In this document: in pieces, positions 1 to 7,896 of the stretch
How the letters are laid out: each line of letters opens with the position of its first letter
How positions within the stretch are numbered: position 1 is the stretch's first letter
Source: Tolumonas sp.
GTDB taxonomy: Bacteria > Pseudomonadota > Gammaproteobacteria > Enterobacterales > Aeromonadaceae
DNA: 34,216 nucleotides
Assembly: GCA_028683735.1 (NCBI GenBank)
Contig: JAQUHG010000005.1
Coordinates: 1 to 34,216, forward strand
Reading direction: 5' to 3'
The notes under the pieces: model-generated
Told to the model about the DNA's origin: nothing
What the model saw: only the letters and a program-made list of their open reading frames with translations
Database searches by the model: none
Made by a program: the position numbers and the translations under genes

Positions 1-260
1 ATGTTAGCTTTGCCGCGGGCCTGAATGATTTAATTCTGATCGCTGGACGCAAAGAAGATCCAGATAGTCTGTTTTTCCAACGTCGCCTGCGTATCGAAGG
101 TGATACCGAGTTAGGGTTGGAAGTGAAAAACCTGATGGATAGCCTGGATCTGGATGAATTACCGAAGATTATCCGTCTGGCGCTCAATGATCTGGCTTTG
201 TTTGTTCAGCAAGGAATTCAAGCGCCTGAGAGTGCTGGCACCCGCGCCGCTACCATTTGA
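1..260 (+). CDS. ubiT: UbiT-like SCP2-domain protein, 3' end only (5' truncated by window edge)
   Basis: The reading frame is open from base 3 to the TGA at 258-260 and gives about 85 residues of a protein C-terminus. It contains RKEDPDSLFFQRRL and IEGDTELGLEVKNLMD, which closely match E. coli YhbT/UbiT. UbiT is an SCP2-type lipid-binding accessory factor needed for oxygen-independent ubiquinone synthesis together with UbiU and UbiV. The visible part is the end of the SCP2 fold and has no catalytic residues to check. The start and any ubiU/ubiV partners lie outside the window. In E. coli this gene is not beside trmJ, so the neighbourhood differs. The family assignment is from remembered sequence similarity. 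Confidence 0.85.
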   Translation, partial: VSFAAGLNDLILIAGRKEDPDSLFFQRRLRIEGDTELGLEVKNLMDSLDLDELPKIIRLALNDLALFVQQGIQAPESAGTRAATI

Positions 261-303
261 TTGTGATAGCATGCCCGCAGATGAAGCATAACAGGTAGTC
301 ATA

Positions 304-1032
304 ATGCTGGAAAACGTTCGCATAATTTTGGTTAACACCTCTCACACTGGCAATATTGGCTCGGCTGCCCGCGCGATGAAAACGATGGGATTGTCACAGC
401 TGGTGCTGGTTGACCCAGTGCAACCGCCCGATGGACAATCAGTTGCGCTGGCGGCAGGGGCGACCAATATTCTGGCAAATCTGCGTATTGTGCCAACGCT
501 GGCGGAAGCCATTGCTGATTGTTCTTTAGTGGTTGGTGCCAGTGCGCGGTCAAGAACCTTAGTTTGGCCGATGTTAGATCCCCGGGAAATGGGTGAACGA
601 TTAGCAACCGATGCGAAGAAGGGCACTGTGGCATTGGTGTTTGGTCGTGAACGGACTGGTCTCAGTAATGAAGAATTGCAGCAGTGCCATTACCACGTCA
701 ATATTCCGGCTAATCCGGAATACAGTTCGCTGAATGTCGCAATGGCGGTGCAGACGCTGAGTTATGAAATTCGTATGGCATGGTTGGCGCAGCAAGAAAG
801 CGGTGTTCAGGTCGATGATGACAGTGATTATCCACCACAGGCGTCAATGGAGCTGTTTTTCCAGCATTTGGAAGAGACATTACATCAGACCCAGTTTCTG
901 CATTCCGATCGCTCCGGGCATGTCATGATGCGTTTACGGCGCATGTTTACCCGTATGCGGCCCGACAGTAATGAGCTGAATATTTTGCGTGGAATATTAA
1001 CCTCGATACAAAAACCACCACGTAATAGTTGA
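304..1032 (+). CDS. trmJ: tRNA (cytidine/uridine-2'-O-)-methyltransferase TrmJ
   Basis: The 242-residue protein is nearly the length of E. coli TrmJ (246). TrmJ is a cytoplasmic SPOUT-class enzyme that uses S-adenosylmethionine to 2'-O-methylate nucleotide 32 of several tRNAs. The N-terminus carries [20 protein letters not shown] (about residues 9-28). The trefoil-knot region shows [17 protein letters not shown] (about 109-125) and the AdoMet-loop signature [17 protein letters not shown] (about 133-149). A GGT-containing weak Shine-Dalgarno precedes the ATG, 43 bases after ubiT. trmJ directly upstream of iscR is the common gammaproteobacterial order. The stop codon lies inside the upstream IscR-like site, so this gene's end doubles as control DNA for the isc operon. 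Confidence 0.95.
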   Translation: MLENVRIILVNTSHTGNIGSAARAMKTMGLSQLVLVDPVQPPDGQSVALAAGATNILANLRIVPTLAEAIADCSLVVGASARSRTLVWPMLDPREMGERLATDAKKGTVALVFGRERTGLSNEELQQCHYHVNIPANPEYSSLNVAMAVQTLSYEIRMAWLAQQESGVQVDDDSDYPPQASMELFFQHLEETLHQTQFLHSDRSGHVMMRLRRMFTRMRPDSNELNILRGILTSIQKPPRNS

Positions 1033-1049
1033 GTCATTTAGTAGGAATA
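1025..1049 (+). promoter_or_regulatory. IscR type-1 binding site, upstream copy (predicted)
   Basis: By hand alignment these 25 bases match 18 of 25 positions of the published type-1 consensus for [2Fe-2S]-IscR (ATASYYGACT, RWWW, YAGTCRRSTAT). They begin ATAGTTGAGT. The site overlaps the trmJ stop codon and directly abuts a second, stronger match. Paired sites at the iscR promoter are known in E. coli; function here is inferred. Confidence 0.6.
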
Positions 1050-1074
1050 ATACTTGACTGAAAAGGTCGGACAT
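1050..1074 (+). promoter_or_regulatory. IscR type-1 binding site overlapping the isc promoter -35 (predicted)
   Basis: These 25 bases begin ATACTTGACT and match about 21 of 25 positions of the IscR type-1 consensus. The TTGACT at 1054-1059 is also the best -35 element ahead of iscR. The matching -10 is unclear: the best candidate is the CATAAA at 1080-1085, with an over-long spacer. Holo-IscR bound here would block RNA polymerase, giving feedback by cluster status as known for E. coli. Confidence 0.7.
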
Positions 1075-1114
1075 GACAGCATAAATCCATTATGAACAAA
1101 CGGGTATGCAAGCC

Positions 1115-1621
1115 ATGAGACTGACTTCTAAAGGACGCTATGCGGTAACAGCGATGCTGGATGTTGCCTTACATGCCGAGCTGGGGCCGGTACCACTGGC
1201 AGATATTTCAGAGCGGCAGGGTATTTCACTTTCCTATCTGGAACAGTTGTTTGCCCGTCTGCGTAAGAATGGTTTGGTATCCAGTGTGCGTGGTCCGGGT
1301 GGTGGTTATCGTCTTGGTGCTGATGCAGATAAAATTGCAGTCGGTAAAATCATTGCAGCGGTAAATGAATCGGTAGATGCTACCCGTTGTCATGGCGAAA
1401 CAGGCTGTCAGGGTGGTGTTCAGTGTCTGACTCATTCATTATGGCGTGATCTCAGTGCACGTATCAGCGATTTCCTGGATGAAATCACCTTGGGTGAACT
1501 CGTTCGTCAGGCTGAAGTAAAGCGTGTTTCCGAACAACAGAATAAACATCAGAACTCTGCTCAATCACAACGTAAACCGATGATGAGTGCAGATTCAATT
1601 ATTGAAAGTTTAATGGAGTAA
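1115..1621 (+). CDS. iscR: Fe-S cluster-sensing Rrf2 transcription factor IscR
   Basis: This 168-residue Rrf2-family regulator carries a [2Fe-2S] cluster and represses its own operon when cluster-loaded; the apo form controls other genes in E. coli. The N-terminal winged helix ([20 protein letters not shown], then [20 protein letters not shown]) is nearly identical to E. coli. Cluster ligands are visible as Cys92, Cys98, Cys104 and His107 (C-x5-C-x5-C-x2-H). I chose the ATG at 1115 because all known IscR proteins begin MRLTSKG. An in-frame ATG at 1106 would add only three residues, and neither start has a strong Shine-Dalgarno. The gene ends directly at the iscS start region. Two predicted IscR sites lie upstream. 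The C-terminal tail is less conserved, as usual. Confidence 0.96.
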   Translation: MRLTSKGRYAVTAMLDVALHAELGPVPLADISERQGISLSYLEQLFARLRKNGLVSSVRGPGGGYRLGADADKIAVGKIIAAVNESVDATRCHGETGCQGGVQCLTHSLWRDLSARISDFLDEITLGELVRQAEVKRVSEQQNKHQNSAQSQRKPMMSADSIIESLME

Positions 1622-1624
1622 ATG

Positions 1625-2839
1625 ATGAAACTCCCGATTTATCTTGATTATTCAGCAACTTGCCCAGTCGATCCTCGTGTTGCTGAAAAGATGATGCAAT
1701 GTTTAACACTGGACGGTAATTTTGGTAATCCAGCATCCCGTTCACACCGCTTTGGTTGGCAGGCGGAAGAAGCCATCGATGAGGCGCGTAATAACATCGC
1801 TGATTTGATTGGCGCTGATCCGCGTGAAATCGTCTTCACTTCCGGTGCCACCGAATCTAATAACCTGGCAATTAAAGGTGCAGCCCATTTCTATGTGAAA
1901 CAGGGTAAACACATTATTACCAGTAAAACCGAACATAAAGCAGTTCTGGATACTTGCCGTCATCTGGAATCTGAAGGCTATGAGGTGACCTACCTTGAGC
2001 CGCAATCTAATGGTTTATTTACACTGCAGCAGATTGAAGCGGCGATGCGCCCAGACACCATACTGGTCAGCATCATGCATGTGAATAACGAAATTGGCGT
2101 GATCCAGGATCTGGCTGCCATCGGCGAATTGTGTCGTGCCCGCAAAACTCTGTTCCATGTTGATGCCGCGCAAAGCGCCGGTAAAGTTGAAATCGACGTT
2201 GACGCAATGAAAATTGATTTGCTGTCTTTGTCTGCGCATAAAGCATATGGCCCGAAAGGTATCGGTGCGCTGTATGTTCGCCGTAAACCACGTGTTCGTC
2301 TGGAAGCTCAGATGCATGGTGGCGGTCATGAGCGTGGTATGCGTTCCGGTACCTTGCCAACTCACCAGATCGTAGGGATGGGCGAAGCCTTCCGCATTGC
2401 GAAACTGGAAATGGCGGATGAAGCTGTTCGTATTAAGGCACTGCGTGATCGTTTATACAACGGCCTGAAAGATATCGAACAAGTCTTTGTTAACGGCTCA
2501 ATGGAACACCGTGTGGCTGGCAACCTGAACATCAGCTTTGCTTATGTCGAAGGTGAATCGTTGATGATGGCGCTGAAAGATTTAGCGGTTTCATCAGGTT
2601 CAGCCTGTACTTCCGCCAGCCTGGAACCATCTTACGTGCTGCGTGCGTTAGGTTTGAATGATGAACTGGCGCACAGCTCGATCCGTTTTAGTATCGGTCG
2701 TTTTACAACCGAAGAAGAAATTGATTATGCAATTGGTCTGATCCGTAACTCGATTGGTAAGTTACGCGATTTATCACCGTTGTGGGATATGTTTAAAGAA
2801 GGGATTGACCTCAGCAAGGTCGAGTGGGTTAGTCACTGA
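1625..2839 (+). CDS. iscS: Cysteine desulfurase IscS
   Basis: IscS is a cytosolic PLP enzyme that converts cysteine to alanine and passes the persulfide sulfur to IscU, ThiI, TusA and other acceptors. At 404 residues it has exactly the E. coli length. Visible motifs are [14 protein letters not shown], the histidine of [11 protein letters not shown] that stacks on PLP, the PLP lysine in [10 protein letters not shown] (about Lys206) and the mobile-loop catalytic cysteine in [10 protein letters not shown] (about Cys328). Two in-frame ATGs exist (1622 and 1625). GGAG at 1615-1618 is 6 bases from the second and only 3 from the first, and E. coli begins [12 protein letters not shown], so 1625 is preferred. 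It follows iscR without a gap and iscU follows 18 bases later. Confidence 0.97.
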   Translation: MKLPIYLDYSATCPVDPRVAEKMMQCLTLDGNFGNPASRSHRFGWQAEEAIDEARNNIADLIGADPREIVFTSGATESNNLAIKGAAHFYVKQGKHIITSKTEHKAVLDTCRHLESEGYEVTYLEPQSNGLFTLQQIEAAMRPDTILVSIMHVNNEIGVIQDLAAIGELCRARKTLFHVDAAQSAGKVEIDVDAMKIDLLSLSAHKAYGPKGIGALYVRRKPRVRLEAQMHGGGHERGMRSGTLPTHQIVGMGEAFRIAKLEMADEAVRIKALRDRLYNGLKDIEQVFVNGSMEHRVAGNLNISFAYVEGESLMMALKDLAVSSGSACTSASLEPSYVLRALGLNDELAHSSIRFSIGRFTTEEEIDYAIGLIRNSIGKLRDLSPLWDMFKEGIDLSKVEWVSH

Positions 2840-2857
2840 TAGTTAGGAGAGTATATT

Positions 2858-3244
2858 ATGGCTTACAGTGAAAAAGTTATTGATCATTACGAACACCCGC
2901 GCAATGTTGGTTCCTTCGATAAAAATGATCCGAATGTTGCAACAGGTATGGTCGGTGCACCAGCTTGTGGTGACGTCATGAAGTTACAATTGAAAGTAAA
3001 TGAACAAGGTATCATTGAAGATGCCAAGTTTAAGACTTATGGTTGTGGTTCAGCGATTGCTTCCAGTTCTCTGGTAACCGAATGGGTTAAGGGTAAAACG
3101 CTGGATGAAGCGCAAGCAATCAAGAACACGGATATTGCTGAAGAATTGGCTTTGCCACCAGTGAAAATCCACTGTTCAATTTTGGCGGAAGATGCCATTA
3201 AAGCTGCGATTGCAGACTATAAGCATAAAAAAGGTTTGGTATAA
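2858..3244 (+). CDS. iscU: Fe-S cluster assembly scaffold IscU
   Basis: This 128-residue scaffold is where a [2Fe-2S] cluster is assembled from IscS-derived sulfur and iron before HscA/HscB-driven release. The conserved ligands are present: Cys37 and Asp39 in GAPACGDVMK, Cys63 in YGCGSAIASSS and Cys106 in KIHCSI. The HscA-recognition motif LPPVK lies just before Cys106. The Shine-Dalgarno AGGAG lies in the 18-base gap after iscS. The stop codon is inside the first of three tandem 13-bp imperfect repeats that fill the gap to iscA, described separately. Confidence 0.97.
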   Translation: MAYSEKVIDHYEHPRNVGSFDKNDPNVATGMVGAPACGDVMKLQLKVNEQGIIEDAKFKTYGCGSAIASSSLVTEWVKGKTLDEAQAIKNTDIAEELALPPVKIHCSILAEDAIKAAIADYKHKKGLV

Positions 3245-3273
3245 GTATTTGGTGTAAGTTCTTGGTATAAGTT
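3235..3273 (+). repeat. Three tandem 13-bp imperfect repeats spanning the iscU stop codon
   Basis: The units are TTTGGTATAAGTA (3235-3247), TTTGGTGTAAGTT (3248-3260) and CTTGGTATAAGTT (3261-3273). The first contains the iscU TAA. Because 13 is not a multiple of three, the TAA triplets at 3242, 3255 and 3268 fall in all three reading frames. They sit in the iscU-iscA gap of a co-transcribed operon. Function is unknown. Confidence 0.9.
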
Positions 3274-3290
3274 TAGTAGGGTAGGAACGT

Positions 3291-3614
3291 ATGGGTATTA
3301 CATTATCGGACTCAGCCGCAGATCGCGTAAAACGGTTTCTCACTAATCGCGGTAAAGGCGTGGGCTTACGCCTTGGCGTGAAAACTTCCGGCTGTTCCGG
3401 TATGGCCTACGTTCTCGAATTCGTTGATGAAGTGAATGGTGAAGATCAGGTATTTGATGATAAAGGTGTCAAAGTTATTATTGATGCTAAAAGTCTCGCC
3501 TATCTGGACGGCACTGAGCTGGATTTTGTCAAAGAAGGGTTGAATGAAGGCTTTAAATTCAACAACCCTAACGTGAAAGATGCCTGTGGTTGCGGTGAAA
3601 GTTTCACCGTTTAA
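3291..3614 (+). CDS. iscA: A-type Fe-S carrier protein IscA
   Basis: IscA (107 residues, the E. coli length) is an A-type carrier that binds iron or Fe-S clusters and delivers them to apo-enzymes, especially [4Fe-4S] proteins. Its three ligand cysteines are Cys35 in [10 protein letters not shown] and Cys99/Cys101 in the C-terminal DACGCGESF. The Shine-Dalgarno GTAGGA lies shortly before the ATG. It is the last gene before a strong intrinsic terminator at 3670-3694, so iscRSUA probably forms the most abundant transcript, with reduced read-through into hscB. Confidence 0.97.
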   Translation: MGITLSDSAADRVKRFLTNRGKGVGLRLGVKTSGCSGMAYVLEFVDEVNGEDQVFDDKGVKVIIDAKSLAYLDGTELDFVKEGLNEGFKFNNPNVKDACGCGESFTV

Positions 3615-3669
3615 ACCGTCATCAGGAGCGTAATGCGAATTCGACTCGCTTACTGTACTGTTACATGAT

Positions 3670-3694
3670 AAAAGGCGCATTCAGGCGCCTTTTT
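3670..3694 (+). terminator. Intrinsic terminator after iscA
   Basis: A perfect 9-bp stem (AAAAGGCGC at 3670-3678, GCGCCTTTT at 3685-3693) with a 6-base loop ATTCAG is followed by further T residues. This is a textbook rho-independent terminator located inside the isc-hsc gene run, between iscA and hscB. Confidence 0.9.
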
Positions 3695-3721
3695 CATTTT
3701 TATCCCCAGAGGGAATAGCTT

Positions 3722-4237
3722 GTGAATTACTTTGAGTTATTTCAGATCCCGGTCTCGTTGAACCTTGATACGGCGCAACTGGCGGTTCGTTATCGTGAAC
3801 TGCAAAGACAGTTTCATCCGGATAATGTCGCAGCTCAGGCCGACGCGATTAAGCTGGAAGCAATGCAGCAAAGTGTCGAAATCAACAGTGCCTATAATAC
3901 GTTAAAATTACCGCTGGCTCGGGCGGAATATATACTGGTATTACAGGGGATTGATCTGCGTCATGAGCAGCAAACCGTCAAAGATACCGCCTTTTTGATG
4001 GAACAACTGGAATGGCGCGAAGAACTGGATGATCTGCAACACCAACCTGATGAAGCCGCAATCACTGGTTTTCTGGTCAGAGTGAAACAGTATTATCAAC
4101 GTTATTTCCTGTCGCTGGAGCAGCAAATTGCCGCTGCTCAATATCACGAAGCGGCAGAAACCCTGCGTAAATTGAAGTTTGTTCAGAAAATGAAGGATGA
4201 GCTGGACAAGCTGGAAGAGTCACTCTTTGATTTATAA
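3722..4237 (+). CDS. hscB: J-domain co-chaperone HscB
   Basis: HscB (171 residues, the same as E. coli) is the J-protein partner of HscA. It binds IscU and stimulates HscA ATPase to release clusters. The N-terminal J domain shows YRELQRQFHPDN with the invariant HPD motif (about residues 31-37) and the following helix EINSAYNTLKLPLARAEYIL. The C-terminal helical bundle (about 85-171) is the IscU-binding part. Translation starts at GTG 3722, with AGAGGG at about 3709-3714 as Shine-Dalgarno, and this gives the expected MNYFELFQIP start. It follows the terminator at 3670-3694, so it depends on read-through or an unrecognised promoter. Its stop lies in the first unit of a 15-bp tandem repeat. Confidence 0.96.
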   Translation: MNYFELFQIPVSLNLDTAQLAVRYRELQRQFHPDNVAAQADAIKLEAMQQSVEINSAYNTLKLPLARAEYILVLQGIDLRHEQQTVKDTAFLMEQLEWREELDDLQHQPDEAAITGFLVRVKQYYQRYFLSLEQQIAAAQYHEAAETLRKLKFVQKMKDELDKLEESLFDL

Positions 4238-4270
4238 CGGCTGAATTTATAACGACTTAATTTACAACGA
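4226..4270 (+). repeat. Three tandem 15-bp imperfect repeats spanning the hscB stop codon
   Basis: The units are TTTGATTTATAACGG (4226-4240), CTGAATTTATAACGA (4241-4255) and CTTAATTTACAACGA (4256-4270). The first holds the hscB TAA at 4235-4237. The 15-base period keeps frame, so the TAA at 4250-4252 is an in-frame backup stop. The arrangement resembles the iscU repeat although the unit sequence is unrelated. Confidence 0.9.
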
Positions 4271-4273
4271 ATA

Positions 4274-4294
4274 ATGTATGCAGCTGGCATACAT
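4274..4294 (+). repeat. Perfect 8-bp hairpin in the hscA leader
   Basis: ATGTATGC (4274-4281) pairs with GCATACAT (4287-4294) around a 5-base loop AGCTG. It ends 20 bases before the hscA ATG and lies just 5' of GAGGT (4297-4301). No T-tract follows, so a terminator is unlikely. It may be an RNA stability, processing or translation-modulating structure. Confidence 0.7.
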
Positions 4295-4314
4295 ATGAGG
4301 TCTAAAGATACGTT

Positions 4315-6165
4315 ATGGCTTTATTGCACATTGCAGAACCCGGGCTGAGTGCTGCTCCGCATCAGCAAAAATGGGCGGTCGGTATCGATCTGGGTACAAC
4401 CAACTCTTTGGTCGCTGTTGTTCGCAGTGGCGTCGCAGAAACACTGGCCGATGCATCAGGACGAGATATTCTGCCATCTGTTGTTCGCTATTTACCCGAT
4501 GCTTTACTTGTCGGTACTGAAGCGAAAAACTCTGCCGCAGAAGACCCGCTGAATACTATCCAGTCTGTTAAGCGTCTGATGGGGAAAGCGCTGGCTGATG
4601 TCACGCAGACCAACCTGCCATATCAATTTACCGGCGGTGATAACGGCTTAGTGCATATCCATACCTGTCAGGGTGACATCAATCCGGTTCAGGTTTCGGC
4701 TGAAATTCTGAAAGCATTACAACTGCGTGCCACACAAGCGCTGGAATCTGAGCTGGATGGCGTGGTGATCACGGTTCCTGCCTATTTTAATGATGCACAA
4801 CGTCAGGCTACCAAAGATGCGGCACGTCTGGCTGGCATGCATGTGTTGCGGTTATTGAATGAACCGACTGCCGCTGCGGTGGCTTATGGCCTCGATTCGG
4901 GTCAGGAAGGTGTGATTGCCGTGTATGACTTGGGCGGTGGCACCTTTGATATTTCGATTTTGCGCTTACACCAAGGCGTATTCGAAGTGATGGCAACGGG
5001 TGGTGATTCAGCACTCGGTGGTGATGATTTTGATCATCTGTTGGCAGATTGGATTGCAGTGCAGGCCAATTTAACCGCACCATTTACGCCTCAAGTGCAA
5101 CGTCAGCTGCTTGATTTAGCCTGCGATGTGAAACAACAACTGAGTAGTGACGATTCTGCGGCAGTTCAATTTGCACAATGGACTGGTCAGATTAACCGCG
5201 CTCAATTTGAAGAACTCATCACGCCGCTGGTGAAACGCACCTTGATGTCCTGCCGTCGTGCATTAAAAGATGCAGATATTACGGCAGACGAAGTGCTGGA
5301 AGTGGTCATGGTCGGTGGTTCGACCCGTGTTCCTTTGGTGCGTCAGCTGGTCGGCGATTTCTTTGGTCGTACCCCATTAACCAGCATTGACCCGGATAAA
5401 GTAGTTGCGATTGGCGCAGCGATTCAGGCGGATATTCTGGTTGGTAACAAGCCAGAATCAGAAATGTTGTTGCTGGATGTAATTCCGTTGTCGTTGGGTC
5501 TTGAGACCATGGGTGGTTTGGTTGAAAAGATCATTCCACGCAACACCACTATTCCAGTTGCGCGTGCGCAGGATTTCACCACCTTCAAAGATGGTCAAAC
5601 GGCCATGATGATCCATGTGCTGCAAGGTGAACGCGAACTGGTCAGTGACTGCCGTTCGTTAGCTCGCTTTACATTACGTGATATTCCGCCATTAGCGGCA
5701 GGGGCGGCGCATATTCGCGTGACCTTCCAGGTCGATGCTGACGGTTTACTCTCTGTGAGTGCGATGGAAAAAAGCACCGGTGTGCAGGCTGCCATCGAAG
5801 TGAAGCCTTCCTATGGTCTGCAGGAAGATGACATGCTGCGCATGCTGCGTGAATCGATGGAATTTGCCGAAAAAGACATTCAGGCGCGCATGCTGGTGGA
5901 GCAAAAAGTTGAAGCCGATCGTGTGCTGGAAAGCTTACGTCAGGCGTTGCGCAAAGACGGTGATGCACTGCTCTCTGCAGACGAATTAGCCGCCATTGAT
6001 GCGGCAGTACAAAATCTAGTGAATGTTCAGCAAGGTAGTGATCCGGATGCGATCAAAGTCGCTATCACTGCGCTGGATGAAACAACCAGTGAATTTGCGG
6101 CCCGACGTATGGATGCATCAATCCGTCAGGCATTGCAGGGACACAAGATTGACGAGGTGAACTGA
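4315..6165 (+). CDS. hscA: Specialised Hsp70 chaperone HscA
   Basis: HscA (616 residues, the E. coli length) is the Hsp70-class ATPase dedicated to IscU. It binds the LPPVK peptide and uses ATP hydrolysis, stimulated by HscB, to promote cluster transfer. The nucleotide-binding domain begins with [18 protein letters not shown] and contains [15 protein letters not shown] (phosphate-2 loop) and [14 protein letters not shown] (adenosine motif). The linker [13 protein letters not shown] is followed by the peptide-binding beta-sandwich ([17 protein letters not shown]) and a helical lid. The start matches E. coli [17 protein letters not shown]. Shine-Dalgarno sequence is poor: GAGGT is 13 bases away and A-rich AAAGA is closer. 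fdx overlaps its stop by one base. Confidence 0.97.
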   Translation: MALLHIAEPGLSAAPHQQKWAVGIDLGTTNSLVAVVRSGVAETLADASGRDILPSVVRYLPDALLVGTEAKNSAAEDPLNTIQSVKRLMGKALADVTQTNLPYQFTGGDNGLVHIHTCQGDINPVQVSAEILKALQLRATQALESELDGVVITVPAYFNDAQRQATKDAARLAGMHVLRLLNEPTAAAVAYGLDSGQEGVIAVYDLGGGTFDISILRLHQGVFEVMATGGDSALGGDDFDHLLADWIAVQANLTAPFTPQVQRQLLDLACDVKQQLSSDDSAAVQFAQWTGQINRAQFEELITPLVKRTLMSCRRALKDADITADEVLEVVMVGGSTRVPLVRQLVGDFFGRTPLTSIDPDKVVAIGAAIQADILVGNKPESEMLLLDVIPLSLGLETMGGLVEKIIPRNTTIPVARAQDFTTFKDGQTAMMIHVLQGERELVSDCRSLARFTLRDIPPLAAGAAHIRVTFQVDADGLLSVSAMEKSTGVQAAIEVKPSYGLQEDDMLRMLRESMEFAEKDIQARMLVEQKVEADRVLESLRQALRKDGDALLSADELAAIDAAVQNLVNVQQGSDPDAIKVAITALDETTSEFAARRMDASIRQALQGHKIDEVN

Positions 6166-6503
6166 TGCCGAAAATCGTATTTTTACCCCATGAAAAACTG
6201 TGTCCGGATGGCATGGTGGTCGAGGCTGCAGAAGGCGAGACTATTCTGGATGTCGCGTTAGCCAATGGGATCAATATTGAACATGCCTGTGAGAAATCCT
6301 GCGCTTGCACCACCTGCCACTGTATCGTGCGTGAAGGTTTTGACTCGCTGGAACCGAGTGATGAACTCGAAGATGACATGCTGGATAAAGCCTGGGGTCT
6401 GGAGCCGGATTCGCGTTTGGGGTGTCAGGCACGAGTGGCTGACGAAGATTTGACGGTAGAAATTCCAAAATACACGATCAATCTGGCGTCTGAACAACAC
6501 TAA
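6165..6503 (+). CDS. fdx: [2Fe-2S] ferredoxin of the isc operon
   Basis: This 112-residue adrenodoxin-type ferredoxin supplies electrons during cluster assembly on the IscU/IscA machinery. Cluster ligands are visible as Cys42, Cys48, Cys51 (C-x5-C-x2-C in EHACEKSCACTTCHC) and Cys87 in SRLGCQA. Its ATG overlaps the last base of the hscA stop codon, indicating translational coupling. A nested hairpin follows, then pepB. No iscX gene lies downstream, unlike the usual enteric fdx-iscX-pepB order. Confidence 0.96.
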   Translation: MPKIVFLPHEKLCPDGMVVEAAEGETILDVALANGINIEHACEKSCACTTCHCIVREGFDSLEPSDELEDDMLDKAWGLEPDSRLGCQARVADEDLTVEIPKYTINLASEQH

Positions 6504-6513
6504 TTTGTTACAT

Positions 6514-6571
6514 GAAAATGGAGCATCAGAGCCACTTGAAGTGGTAACCTGTTGCTCCATTTCTATTTTCA
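6514..6571 (+). terminator. Nested hairpin between fdx and pepB, probable terminator or processing element
   Basis: The outer stem pairs AAATGGAGCA (6516-6525) with TGCTCCATTT (6553-6562). Inside it, CCACT (6532-6536) pairs with AGTGG (6540-6544). TGAAAAT at 6513-6519 can also pair with ATTTTCA at 6565-6571. The downstream side is U-rich (CTATTTTC). It could terminate the hsc-fdx transcript or uncouple pepB. Confidence 0.6.
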
Positions 6572-6589
6572 GGATTTCGGAAAAGAATC

Positions 6590-7885
6590 ATGACTGCATC
6601 CATGGCTGTTATTCTGGTTGAAGCTCCTGCTGATGCCTGCTGGGGTGAAAACGCCTTATTAAGTTTTAATCAGGGCTGTGCCTTTATTCATCTCACTGGC
6701 GCACAAGCGGATTGGTTACGCCTCATTCAACGTGCGGGTCGTCGTTTAGATAGTCAGGGCATTAAACAACTGGCATTAACTGGAGACGAATGGGATCTGG
6801 AACGTCGGTATGCTTTTTGTCAGGGTTTTTATAACCCGCGTGGCGGTCAGCAGCTTGATCTTGGGGATATGAGCGAACAAGAGCAGTTACAGCTGGATGC
6901 ACTGTTGGAAACGGCGCGCTGGACACGTCAAATCACGAATGCGACACCGGATGATGTTTATCCAACCGTGTTGGCAGCCGAAGCGGCTAAATTTGTCGCG
7001 AAACAAGCACCCGAGCGGGTGAATTATCACATCCTGCAAGGGGAAGCGCTGAACGAGCTAGGTTATACCGGACTCTACAACGTGGGCCGAGGCAGTGTAC
7101 ATGAACCGGCTTTCCTGAAGTTAGATTACAATCCAACCGGTGATTTGGATGCGCCGATCATGGCTTGTCTGGTCGGCAAAGGGATCACATTTGATTCTGG
7201 CGGCTACAGCCTGAAAGAGTCGGATATGATGTTACCGATGAAATCAGATATGGGCGGTGCCGCCATGCTGGCAGGTGCGTTGGCACTGGCGATACGTCAG
7301 GGGCTTAATCATCGCGTACAACTGATGCTTTGTTGCGCTGAAAATCTGGTCAGCGGATATGCTTTCAAACTCGGCGACATTTTGACATATCGTAATGGTG
7401 TCAGTGTTGAAGTATTAAATACCGATGCAGAAGGTCGTCTGGTGTTGGCTGATGGCTTGTTGGATGCCAGTGCTACCGGTGCGCCATATATTCTGGATGC
7501 GGCGACATTAACTGGTGCTGCGAAAGTGGCGCTGGGCCGTGATTATCATGCGGTGTTTAGCCTGCAAGATGAACAACTGGTCGATGTAGTGGCTTGTGCC
7601 AAAGCGGAAAATGAAAAAGCGTGGGCGTTGCCGTTAGAGCCATGGCACGTCGCGCAGTTGACATCATCCTATGCCGATCTGGGCAATGTTTCCTCTTCCG
7701 AAGGAACTGCTGGTGCGACAACGGCTGCGGCATTCTTGTCCAAATTCGTGCGGGAAGATGTAAAAGGCTGGGTACACATGGATTTATCTGCTTCTTTCCA
7801 GAAAAATGCAAATGATCTGTGGGCCCCGGGCGGCAAAGGTCACGGCATCAGAACCATTGCCCGCTGGTTACGTTCCCTAAAATAA
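6590..7885 (+). CDS. pepB: Peptidase B (M17 leucyl aminopeptidase family)
   Basis: PepB is a cytosolic, metal-dependent M17 aminopeptidase that takes part in final peptide breakdown. The 431-residue length matches the PepB branch (about 427 in E. coli) rather than the longer PepA. The catalytic C-terminal domain shows CLVGKGITFDSGGYSLK (metal-binding Lys and Asp), MKSDMGGAAMLAGAL and the family signature NTDAEGRLVLADGL, followed by DAATLTGAAKVALG. ATG 6590 is used; an in-frame ATG four codons later (MAVILVE) is possible. It sits downstream of fdx as in enterics, but without iscX between. An intrinsic terminator follows at 7897. Confidence 0.94.
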   Translation: MTASMAVILVEAPADACWGENALLSFNQGCAFIHLTGAQADWLRLIQRAGRRLDSQGIKQLALTGDEWDLERRYAFCQGFYNPRGGQQLDLGDMSEQEQLQLDALLETARWTRQITNATPDDVYPTVLAAEAAKFVAKQAPERVNYHILQGEALNELGYTGLYNVGRGSVHEPAFLKLDYNPTGDLDAPIMACLVGKGITFDSGGYSLKESDMMLPMKSDMGGAAMLAGALALAIRQGLNHRVQLMLCCAENLVSGYAFKLGDILTYRNGVSVEVLNTDAEGRLVLADGLLDASATGAPYILDAATLTGAAKVALGRDYHAVFSLQDEQLVDVVACAKAENEKAWALPLEPWHVAQLTSSYADLGNVSSSEGTAGATTAAAFLSKFVREDVKGWVHMDLSASFQKNANDLWAPGGKGHGIRTIARWLRSLK

Positions 7886-7896
7886 TCTTGCCCATT

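Noticed and set aside
263..303. Sigma-70 promoter for trmJ near TTGATT (257-262)
   Set aside because: No -10 match lies at 16-18 bases; the resemblance is no better than chance.
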